Positions 1 to 6,921 of a stretch of DNA of 64,000 nt are shown here, piece after piece. Position numbers and translations under genes: made by a program. Origin of the DNA: Kitasatospora viridis (GTDB lineage Bacteria; Actinomycetota; Actinomycetes; Streptomycetales; Streptomycetaceae); NCBI RefSeq assembly GCF_007829815.1, contig NZ_VIWT01000004.1, positions 248,001 through 312,000 on the forward strand, written 5' to 3'. The notes under the pieces were generated by a model. It ran no database searches. It had not been told where the DNA came from and saw nothing but the letters and a program-made list of their open reading frames with translations. Position 1 is the first letter of the stretch, and each line of letters begins with the position of its first letter.

Positions 1-1700
1 AGGTCGGCCTCCCCCATGGCCGCGACCTTGGCCAGCACCCGGTCCAGGCCGGTCCGCGCCAGCGCGCCCGGTATCCGCGCGCCCGTGCCGCTCCACAGGT
101 CGGCCGAGCCCGGCCGGGTGGTGAACAGCGGCACGTCGCCGTCCCACAGCTCCGCGACCTCGGCATCGACCAGCGCGGGCCAGGCGGGCTCGCCGAGCGC
201 GTCGGTCTCCAGCAGCCGCAGCACGCCGGTCCGCTCGGCCGGGTCCCGCAGGACGTCCGGATGGGTCGACTCGTCCAGCAGCGTCAGGTACGACTGGGTG
301 GCGCGCACCACCACCCGCGCCTCGTCCCCGGCGAAGCGGTGCAACAGGCCCTGCGGGCCGACCAGTTCGGCCCGCGCGGCGGCGATCGTCCGGTAGCCCG
401 CGCGGAACCCGGCGACCAGCGCCTCGGTGTGGTCCGCCGGATCGGCCCACGCCCCGGCCCCGGTGAGCCCGGGGCGGTTGTCGGCTCCGGCGATGTCCCC
501 GTCCCGGCGGACCAGCCGCATCCGGTCGGTGCCGGCGTCCGCCCACTCCACACCGGCGGTCGGCGCCGGTGCTCCGGCGTCGCCGCCGAGGCCGGAGGCG
601 TCCAACGCCGTCTCGTCGCCGAGCAGCAGGTGCGGCAGCAGCCCGGTGCGGTAGACGGAGGCGCCCAGCACCAGCGCGGCCGGGTCCTGGTCGGCGGGGT
701 CCGGGGGCGCGGGCGGGTGGAAGAGCGTCTCGACGTCGACCGGGACGGGGTGGTCGGCGCAGGCGATCAGGTTCTCGTAGTGCTGGTCGGTCCCGTCCAG
801 CGCGTGCAGCAGGGCGAGCCAGGCGCCCTGGCGCAGGTAGAACCGGTCCAGTTCGGCGGCCTCGGTGCACGGCCGGGCGGCGACGTGCTCCAACCAGCCG
901 TAGCCGGGCCGCTCCAGCAGCGCCACGGTGCGCAGGCCGGGCGTCCCCGGCTGCGTGTTGAACCAGTCGACCACCTCGTTGAAGTGCCGGTGCAGGCCCA
1001 GCGGCCGCGGCTTGTAGACCAGCCGCGCCCCGCTCGCGAAGCGCAGCACCGCGACGCCCCGGCCGTGCCGGTGGCCGTCGCCGGCGCCCTGTCGGACGGC
1101 GGCCAGGGTCCCGGGGTCGTCGCCGGACAGCAGCGCGGCGACCAGCTCCGCGCGGTCGGCGGCGAACCGGACCAGCAGTTCGCCCAGCGCGTCGGCGGCG
1201 TGGCCGCTGGTCTGCGCCAGCAGCCGGGCCAGCACCGGGTACTGGTCGAGCAGCGCGGTCAGCCCGTCCCGGCCGGCGGCCTGGGCGAGGAAGTCCCGGA
1301 AGCGCTCGGCCGGCGTGTCACCGGCCAACTGCCCGGTGACCCTGGCGACGTTCAGCTCCAGCACCAGGGTGCGGGCGGCCTGGCGGGCCAGCTGCCCGGC
1401 GAGGCGCTCGACGAAGCGGGCGCGGATGGCGGGGAGGTCGACGACGCCGGCGGCCGGTCCGGCCGCCCGGGCCAGCCGGGCGCCGGCCAGCTCGGCGAAG
1501 GGGGCCAGCACGGCCTGGAAGCCGGTGGTGCCGGGGAGCGCTCCCGGCGGCAGGGCGACAGGCGCGGCGGGGGCGCCCGCGAGGGCCTGGGCGAGGAACT
1601 CCGCCCAGGGCTCGCCGGCGGCCCGCTCCGCTGCGGGAACGCGGTCCGACGACCCGTCAGACCCGGTCGATCCGGCCGCAATCGTCCCCTCGATGATCAC
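1..1700 (-). CDS. lanM: Class II lanthipeptide synthetase LanM, N-terminal part (cut by window edge)
   Basis: LanM enzymes dehydrate Ser/Thr in a precursor peptide through an N-terminal kinase-like domain and form thioether rings with a C-terminal LanC-like domain. About 566 residues are visible, covering most of the DUF4135 dehydratase domain. Diagnostic stretches are VYKPRPLG (about 229-236), the DQHYENLIA segment (about 305-313) followed by DVETLFHP (about 322-329), and AKVAAMGEADL at the cut. The zinc-binding cyclase half lies outside the window. I chose the GTG at 1700; another in-frame GTG lies at 1724 and neither has a clear ribosome binding site. I found no convincing precursor gene in the 680 bases upstream, so it may lie on the unseen left side. 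Family assignment is confident; start and substrate are not. Confidence 0.85.
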   Translation of the reverse strand, partial: MIIEGTIAAGSTGSDGSSDRVPAAERAAGEPWAEFLAQALAGAPAAPVALPPGALPGTTGFQAVLAPFAELAGARLARAAGPAAGVVDLPAIRARFVERLAGQLARQAARTLVLELNVARVTGQLAGDTPAERFRDFLAQAAGRDGLTALLDQYPVLARLLAQTSGHAADALGELLVRFAADRAELVAALLSGDDPGTLAAVRQGAGDGHRHGRGVAVLRFASGARLVYKPRPLGLHRHFNEVVDWFNTQPGTPGLRTVALLERPGYGWLEHVAARPCTEAAELDRFYLRQGAWLALLHALDGTDQHYENLIACADHPVPVDVETLFHPPAPPDPADQDPAALVLGASVYRTGLLPHLLLGDETALDASGLGGDAGAPAPTAGVEWADAGTDRMRLVRRDGDIAGADNRPGLTGAGAWADPADHTEALVAGFRAGYRTIAAARAELVGPQGLLHRFAGDEARVVVRATQSYLTLLDESTHPDVLRDPAERTGVLRLLETDALGEPAWPALVDAEVAELWDGDVPLFTTRPGSADLWSGTGARIPGALARTGLDRVLAKVAAMGEAD

Positions 1701-2381
1701 GGGGCCAAGACTGGCAGACCCCACGCGACCCGGACAAGGGTCTGCCCGGATTCCCGATCATCGACGCCGCGACCCGGGCGCGGACCGGCGAGTCGGGCCG
1801 GACGCGAGGCATTTGACGCCCCGTCACCCACTCGAACCAGCCACCGGGCGGCCCATCCGCCCCGGCCTGGGGCGCTACCGAGCCCGGACGGCCGGAACCC
1901 GCCGGGCACTTGAATACTCTGCCCACGAGCAAACGCACATCCGAGGGGGTACGGACGGAATGTACGGGGGCCCCCGATTGGTTCACCGGCACCGCTGTTC
2001 CTGGCCATTGTTCGACCCGGTGCCACGAAACTGCGGACCGCGTGACCCCAGGTCAGCGCGAGTGACCCAATGGTTCATGTACGAATGTTCGCACCGCCGA
2101 CCCCGGTCGCACGACCCGGATCCCACCGCACGCATGACGCAGTGTCACAGTTTTTGCGGAACAGATGGTTCCATCTCATCCCGGAATGCCGTCCGCGGTA
2201 TGGATCCGTGATCGAGCCGCACGAAAATTGGCCGGAAACCGGGTCATGATCACCCTCACCCCCGACCGAGCGTTCGACTGGTGCGAGGGCGGGGGTAGAG
2301 CTGCCCGGGGGCGACATCAGGGACGAACCCAACCCGATGGCAGCACACCCCGTGCCCGCACCCGACCAAGGGAGTACTGAC
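1701..2381. other. Long intergenic region between lanM and the SARP gene
   Basis: This 680-base stretch separates two divergent genes. Short open frames exist on both strands but none has a good ribosome binding site or recognisable product. Reading the minus strand for a lanthipeptide precursor (a leader followed by a Ser/Thr/Cys-rich core) gave nothing credible. The AT content is somewhat higher than in the flanking genes around 1905-1935 and 2080-2180, as expected for promoter DNA. Confidence 0.5.
2273..2301 (+). promoter_or_regulatory. Candidate promoter for the SARP gene
   Basis: TTCGAC at 2273-2278 and TAGAGC at 2296-2301 are separated by exactly 17 bases and resemble a vegetative-type Streptomyces promoter about 80 bases upstream of the proposed start at 2382. 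The -10 match is only fair, so this is an inference from sequence. Confidence 0.3.
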
Positions 2382-4403
2382 ATGCCGCAGTCCGCGCCCG
2401 AGGGCGGTCTACAGTTCCGGGTCCTCGGCCCGATCGAGCTCTGGAACAGCCGCCGCGTCGACCTCGGCGGCCTCAAACAGCGCACCCTGATGGCGGCCCT
2501 GTTGCTCGGCGCCGGGCACGTACAGTCGGTGGACCGGTTGATCGAGACGCTCTGGGACGGCCCGCCACCGGCCAGCGCGCCCAACCTGGTCCGGTTCTAC
2601 GTGCACCAGCTGCGCAAGCGCCTCGGCCCGGAGGGCGCCGCGCTGCTGCGCACGGCGCCGCCCGGCTACCTGCTGCCCACCGAGGGGCACCAGCTGGACC
2701 TCCTGCTCTTCGAGCAGCTGGCCGCCGAGGCCCGGCAGGCCGCCGCCCAGGGCGACCACCGGCTGGCGGTCTCCAGGTTCCGGGCCGGTCTCGCGCTCTG
2801 GCGCGGGCAGCTGCTCTCCGGCACCGAGTCCGCGCTGCTGGAACGCCTCTACGCGCCGCGGATCGAGGAGTCCCGGCTGACCGCCGTCGAGGACCTGGTG
2901 GACAGCGAGCTGGCCATGGGCGACCTGGCGGGCGTGGTCGGCGAGCTCAGCACGCTGGTCGCCCACCACCCGTTCCGGGAGCGGATGCACCATCAGCTGA
3001 TGCTGGCCCTCTACCGCTCGGGCCGCCGGGTCGAGGCGCTGGAGGTGTTCCGGCGCCTGCGCGAGCAGCTGGCCGAGGAGATGGGCATCGACCCCGGGCC
3101 GAACCTGCGCCAGCTGATGCAGGAGATCCTGACCGACCAGGTGCCGACCGCCCCACCCGTGCCGGCGGCGACGGTGACCCTCACCTCGGCGCCCGCCCCG
3201 GCCGAACCGCCGGCACCGGCCGGCCCGGTGGCCGACCCCGGCCTGCCCCGCGGCCCGCAGCCGGAGTCACTGCCGCAGCCCGCGGCCGGCGACGACGCGG
3301 TGCCGCCCCCGGAGCCGCCGACCCCGGTGCGCTCCCCCTTCGGTGCGGCCGCCCCCGCGATGCGGGCGCCCGCGGCGATCGCCTCCCTGGTCGGCCGCGA
3401 CCGGGAGCGCCGGCTGATCACCGACTGGTTCCGGCTCCCCCGCGAGGCGAACCCGTCCAGCTCCCCGGTGGCCGTGATCAGCGGACTGCCCGGCGTCGGC
3501 AAGAGCGCCCTGCTCGCCGCCTGCGCCCAGGACCTCCACCACCTCTACCCCGACGGCCAGTTGTACGCGGACCTGGCCGAGACGCCGATCGCCGACGCGT
3601 TGGCCGACTTCCTGGTCGCGCTCGGAGTCTCCCGGCGCGAGCTGCCGCGCGGCGCCAGCCAGCGGGCCGGGTTCTTCCGCGGGGTCACCCACGACCGCCG
3701 GGTGCTGGTGCTGCTCGACAACGTGCCGTCCGAACAGCAGGCCCGCCCGCTGCTCCCGGCCTCCCCGGGCAGCGCCGTCCTGCTCACCGCCGCCCAGCGG
3801 TTGGCGGCCCTGGAGAACGCCCTGCCGGTGAGCCTGGAGGTGCTGGACCCGGCCGGCGGGGTGGCGATGCTGGAGCAGCTGCTCGGCGCCGAGCGGGTGG
3901 CGCAGGAGCGGCGGGCCGCGCTGGAGATCGTCCAGTTCTGCGAGGGGCTGCCGCTGGCGATCCGGATCGTGGCCGCCCGCCTGGCGCTGCGCCCGGACCT
4001 GCTGCTGGCGCAGCTGGCGCACCGGCTGCGCGACCCGGGGCGCAGACTCGACGAGCTGCGGTTCGGCGACCTCGACCTGCGCGCCCGGCTGCGGCACGGC
4101 TACCAGGGCCTGGAGCGCCCGGCCCAGCACCTGTTCCGCCTGCTGGGCAGCACCACGCACGCGGAGCTGACCCTGGACCGGCTGACCCGGCTGGTGGGCG
4201 GGGACCCGACCACCGGGACCGACGCCCTGGTCCGGGCGCACTACCTGACGGTCGGCAACCGGGACGGCGCCTACCGGCGGCTCGGCCTGGTGGACTCCTT
4301 CGCCGCCGAGCTGTACGGCGGGGACCGGCTGCGCCGGTTGGCTCCCCGCGCGCTCGGCGAGCGTCCTCGCGCGCAGACGCTGGCCCGACCGGCGACCGGC
4401 TGA
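2382..4403 (+). CDS. SARP/AfsR-type transcriptional regulator with NB-ARC domain
   Basis: This probable pathway-specific activator (673 aa) has an OmpR-type winged-helix DNA-binding domain (about residues 10-100), a BTAD bacterial activation domain (about 105-250), a Pro/Ala-rich linker (about 255-330) and an NB-ARC ATPase. The ATPase has a P-loop GLPGVGKSALL and a Walker-B-like VLVLLDNV. It lacks the C-terminal TPR region of full-length AfsR, so it is a medium-length SARP. I chose ATG 2382 because AAGGGAG lies eight bases upstream; an in-frame ATG at 2337 would add 15 residues without such a site. It sits between lanM and the hybrid NRPS-PKS genes and could control either. A strong hairpin follows it. 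Confidence 0.9.
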   Translation: MPQSAPEGGLQFRVLGPIELWNSRRVDLGGLKQRTLMAALLLGAGHVQSVDRLIETLWDGPPPASAPNLVRFYVHQLRKRLGPEGAALLRTAPPGYLLPTEGHQLDLLLFEQLAAEARQAAAQGDHRLAVSRFRAGLALWRGQLLSGTESALLERLYAPRIEESRLTAVEDLVDSELAMGDLAGVVGELSTLVAHHPFRERMHHQLMLALYRSGRRVEALEVFRRLREQLAEEMGIDPGPNLRQLMQEILTDQVPTAPPVPAATVTLTSAPAPAEPPAPAGPVADPGLPRGPQPESLPQPAAGDDAVPPPEPPTPVRSPFGAAAPAMRAPAAIASLVGRDRERRLITDWFRLPREANPSSSPVAVISGLPGVGKSALLAACAQDLHHLYPDGQLYADLAETPIADALADFLVALGVSRRELPRGASQRAGFFRGVTHDRRVLVLLDNVPSEQQARPLLPASPGSAVLLTAAQRLAALENALPVSLEVLDPAGGVAMLEQLLGAERVAQERRAALEIVQFCEGLPLAIRIVAARLALRPDLLLAQLAHRLRDPGRRLDELRFGDLDLRARLRHGYQGLERPAQHLFRLLGSTTHAELTLDRLTRLVGGDPTTGTDALVRAHYLTVGNRDGAYRRLGLVDSFAAELYGGDRLRRLAPRALGERPRAQTLARPATG

Positions 4404-4419
4404 CGTGCTCTGCCGACCC

Positions 4420-4458
4420 GGCGGGGCCGGGCGGGCCCGGGGCTCGCCCGGCCCCGCC
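4420..4458. terminator. Bidirectional hairpin terminator
   Basis: A perfect 13-bp GC inverted repeat (GGCGGGGCCGGGC at 4420-4432 and its complement at 4446-4458) has a 13-base loop. It lies between the converging ends of the SARP gene and the acyl-CoA dehydrogenase gene and can serve both. Confidence 0.7.
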
Positions 4459-4466
4459 CGGTCGCC

Positions 4467-6227
4467 TCACCGCGCCGGCGGCGTGGTGGTCAGCACGTCG
4501 TCCAGCAGCCCGGGCCACTGCTCGGCGCCGAGCCAGGCCGCGCCGGCCGCCGCCCAGTCGGGCTCCTCGCCCACCCCGTCGAGCTCGGCCCGCAGGGCGG
4601 CGATCCGCTGCCGGGCGCCGGCGCAGAACAGGTCGGCCAGCAGCCCGGTGCCGGGCTCGGCCGCCGCGCGGGCCAGCACCGCGCTGATCGCCAGCAGCTC
4701 GTTGGCGATCCGGTTCAGCGTGATCAGCAGGTGCTGACGGGCGAACAGCCGGGCGTGATCCGGCTGACCGTCCATCAGCTCTCGGCACTGACGGCCGAGT
4801 TCGGCCGCCGCCGCGCGGGCCGCCCGCAGGTGCTCCAGGTTGCGGCCGGTCAGGCCCGTCTCCCCGTCCGCCCCCTCATCGGGCGCACCCGCATCGGGCG
4901 CACCGGCATCGGGCGCCTGGTCCTGGGCGGCCAGGCGTCCCCGGGCGGCGAACCAGTCCAGCAGGAAGTCCACCCCGCCCGCGATCCGCAGACCGCGCGC
5001 GTCCCGGAAGAACCGCTCCACCGGCAGCGGGTCGGCGCCCCGCCGGGCCTTGCTGACCGCGGTCTCGAAGCCCTCGCCGCCCAGCAGGCTCATGGTCCGG
5101 TCGACCACCCGCCAACAGGCCAGCGAGGCGATGTTCTTGAGCGCCACGTGCTCGAACAGCGTGTCCGCGCCCGGGGCCCCGAGCAGGGTCCAGTCGGCCA
5201 CGCTCTCGATCGCGAAGACGTCGGCCAGCGAGTCGCCGAGGATCCGCTGGATCTCCTCGTGGTCGCCGAGGCTGCGCCCGTCCACCGTGCGGCGGTTGAC
5301 GAACTCCCGCGACCAGTGCAGGCACAGCCGGGCGATGGCCAGCGCCGGGGCGCCGACCACCAGGGTCCGGGCCAGGTAGCCGATCTCCGCGAGTTCGCGG
5401 GAGCGGCGCAGCTCGGTGTTGCTGCCGGCGAAGGCGTGCTGCCGGGGCACCCGCACGTCGGTCAGGCGCAGCGCGCCGTTGGGCGCCCCGCCGAGTCCCA
5501 TGTACTCGTGCCGGGCCACCACTTCGAAGCCCGGGCTGTCGGTCTCGACGAAGAACGCCTGGGTCTGCGGCTCGCCGTCCACCAGCACGGTGGCGGTGAC
5601 GTCCAGCAGTTCGGCGATCGGGGCGTTGCCGATGAAGACCTTCTCGCCGTTGAGCAGGTAGCCCTCGCCGTCGGCGGTCAACGTGGCGGTGGTCCGGCGC
5701 AGGCTGTTGGCCGTGCCGGTCGGTTCGGCGTCGGCCCCGGCGCCGATCGCGCCGCCGCCGATCCGCCGGTGCACCAGGTCGTGCAGCGGCCCGTCGCCCA
5801 GCAGCGGCAGGTAGGCGCCGGCGCCGAAGCCGTTGCCGATCGCCAGGGTGAAGGCCACCGCGCTCGACCAGCTGGCGGCGGTCTCCACCAGGCGGAAGGT
5901 GTTGACGGCGGACAGGCCGAGCCCGCCGAGCGCGGGGTCGAGCATCGCCCGCAGGTAGCCGCGCCCGCGCAGCTCCTCGACCAGTTCGTCGGGGAGCCGG
6001 CGGTCCCGGTCGATCGCGGTGGCGTCGACCCGGTCCACCAGGAAGGCCCGGAAGCCGGCGAGCACGGCGTCCCCGGCCTCGCGGTCGGCCTTGTCCTGCC
6101 GGGGGAAGTCCCGCATCAGGTCCCAGCGCAGCCGCCCGCGGTAGAGCCCGTCGAGGAAGCTCTCAGCCGGCCGGCTCGGGGACGGCGCGGTGGAGCGCTC
6201 CGGCGATGGTGCGGTGGGCGGCGTCAT
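4467..6227 (-). CDS. Acyl-CoA dehydrogenase family flavoprotein, last gene of the PKS/NRPS operon
   Basis: The protein (586 aa) is an acyl-CoA dehydrogenase-fold flavoenzyme. Visible segments are a helical N-terminal domain, a middle domain with GAGADAEPTGTANSLRRTTA and GYLLNGEKVFIGNAPIAELLDV (FAD/substrate region), and a C-terminal helical domain ending in about 150 extra residues with the repeat APDAGAPDAGAPDEG. Such enzymes in biosynthetic clusters desaturate or otherwise oxidise acyl or aminoacyl thioesters. The chosen ATG overlaps the thioesterase gene by 65 bases; a later Met (about residue 38) is an alternative start. Its position at the end of the leftward operon, after KS-AT-ACP and thioesterase, suggests it tailors the acyl unit. 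The true substrate cannot be read from sequence. Confidence 0.8.
   Translation of the reverse strand: MTPPTAPSPERSTAPSPSRPAESFLDGLYRGRLRWDLMRDFPRQDKADREAGDAVLAGFRAFLVDRVDATAIDRDRRLPDELVEELRGRGYLRAMLDPALGGLGLSAVNTFRLVETAASWSSAVAFTLAIGNGFGAGAYLPLLGDGPLHDLVHRRIGGGAIGAGADAEPTGTANSLRRTTATLTADGEGYLLNGEKVFIGNAPIAELLDVTATVLVDGEPQTQAFFVETDSPGFEVVARHEYMGLGGAPNGALRLTDVRVPRQHAFAGSNTELRRSRELAEIGYLARTLVVGAPALAIARLCLHWSREFVNRRTVDGRSLGDHEEIQRILGDSLADVFAIESVADWTLLGAPGADTLFEHVALKNIASLACWRVVDRTMSLLGGEGFETAVSKARRGADPLPVERFFRDARGLRIAGGVDFLLDWFAARGRLAAQDQAPDAGAPDAGAPDEGADGETGLTGRNLEHLRAARAAAAELGRQCRELMDGQPDHARLFARQHLLITLNRIANELLAISAVLARAAAEPGTGLLADLFCAGARQRIAALRAELDGVGEEPDWAAAGAAWLGAEQWPGLLDDVLTTTPPAR
4877..4920. 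repeat. Three-copy 15-bp tandem repeat inside the acyl-CoA dehydrogenase gene
   Basis: CATCGGGCGCACCCG-type units at 4877-4891, 4892-4906 and 4907-4920 encode the acidic Asp-Ala-Gly-Ala-Pro linker of the dehydrogenase C-terminal extension. The repeats keep the reading frame. Confidence 0.7.
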
Positions 6228-6921
6228 GCTGTTCCCTCAGGTAGAAGTGGCCGCCGGGCAGCAGCTCCAGCTGCGTCGGGGCGGTGGTGTGGTCGGCCCA
6301 GTCGCGCAGTTGCCGCTCGGGCTCGGTGTCCTCGCGCCCGGCCAGCACGGTGATCGGCAGGTCCAGCGGTTCGCCCGGGCGGTGGCGGTAGCCGTCCAGC
6401 AGCCGGATGTCGGCCCGCAGGCAGCCCAGCAGTTGGGCGCGCAGCTCGTCGTCGGCGAGCAGGTCGGGCGGCAGTGACTCGCCCTGGGCCGCCAGCGCGG
6501 CGATCAGCCGGGCGTCGTCGACCTCGCCCAGCGGCGGCCGACCGGGCTGGTGCCGGGGGGCGCCCAGGCCCGAGGCGATCAGCGCCACCGGCTGTTCGCG
6601 CCCGGCCGCACGCAGCGCCCGGGCGGTCTCGAAGGCGACCAGGGCGCCCAGGCTGTGCCCGAAGAAGGCGAACGGCCCGTCGAACTCGGCCTCTGCCAGC
6701 AGCCGTTGGACCAGCTGGTCGAGCCGGTCGATCGGCGGCTCCGCCATCCGGCCGGCCCGGCCCGGCGGTTGGACGCCCCAGACCTCGACCCCGGGCAGCC
6801 CGGCGCCCCAGCGCAGGTACTCGCCGGCCGAGCCGCCGCTGTGCGGGAAGAAGTAGAGGCGCAACCGGGCTCCGGGGTCGCGGTCGCGGCAGAGCAGCCA
6901 GCGGGATCGCCGGGCGGTCAT
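6163..6921 (-). CDS. Type II (external) thioesterase
   Basis: This 252-residue alpha/beta hydrolase belongs to the GrsT/RifR family of stand-alone thioesterases, which free blocked carrier proteins in NRPS/PKS lines. The substrate-entry signature FFPHSGGSAGEY is at about 24-35, the nucleophile elbow GHSLG is at 88-92 (Ser90), an Asp lies in AGREDTEPE, and the catalytic His is in LPGGHFYL near the end. The start at 6921 overlaps the PKS stop as ATGA, so it is translationally coupled to the PKS. The neighbouring acyl-CoA dehydrogenase start lies inside its 3' end. With no thioesterase domain on any NRPS or PKS here, it is probably a proof-reader, though it could also release a PKS product. Confidence 0.9.
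   Translation of the reverse strand: MTARRSRWLLCRDRDPGARLRLYFFPHSGGSAGEYLRWGAGLPGVEVWGVQPPGRAGRMAEPPIDRLDQLVQRLLAEAEFDGPFAFFGHSLGALVAFETARALRAAGREQPVALIASGLGAPRHQPGRPPLGEVDDARLIAALAAQGESLPPDLLADDELRAQLLGCLRADIRLLDGYRHRPGEPLDLPITVLAGREDTEPERQLRDWADHTTAPTQLELLPGGHFYLREQHDAAHRTIAGALHRAVPEPAG

Noticed and set aside
1657..2026. Two minus-strand frames of about 110 codons upstream of lanM
   Set aside because: They are in different frames from lanM and low-complexity, overlap each other, and have no start signals.
2079..2211. Small Cys-containing frame beginning MYECSHRR as a possible lanthipeptide or other RiPP precursor
   Set aside because: No ribosome binding site, no leader-like sequence, and wrong strand and position for lanM; looks like random intergenic translation.
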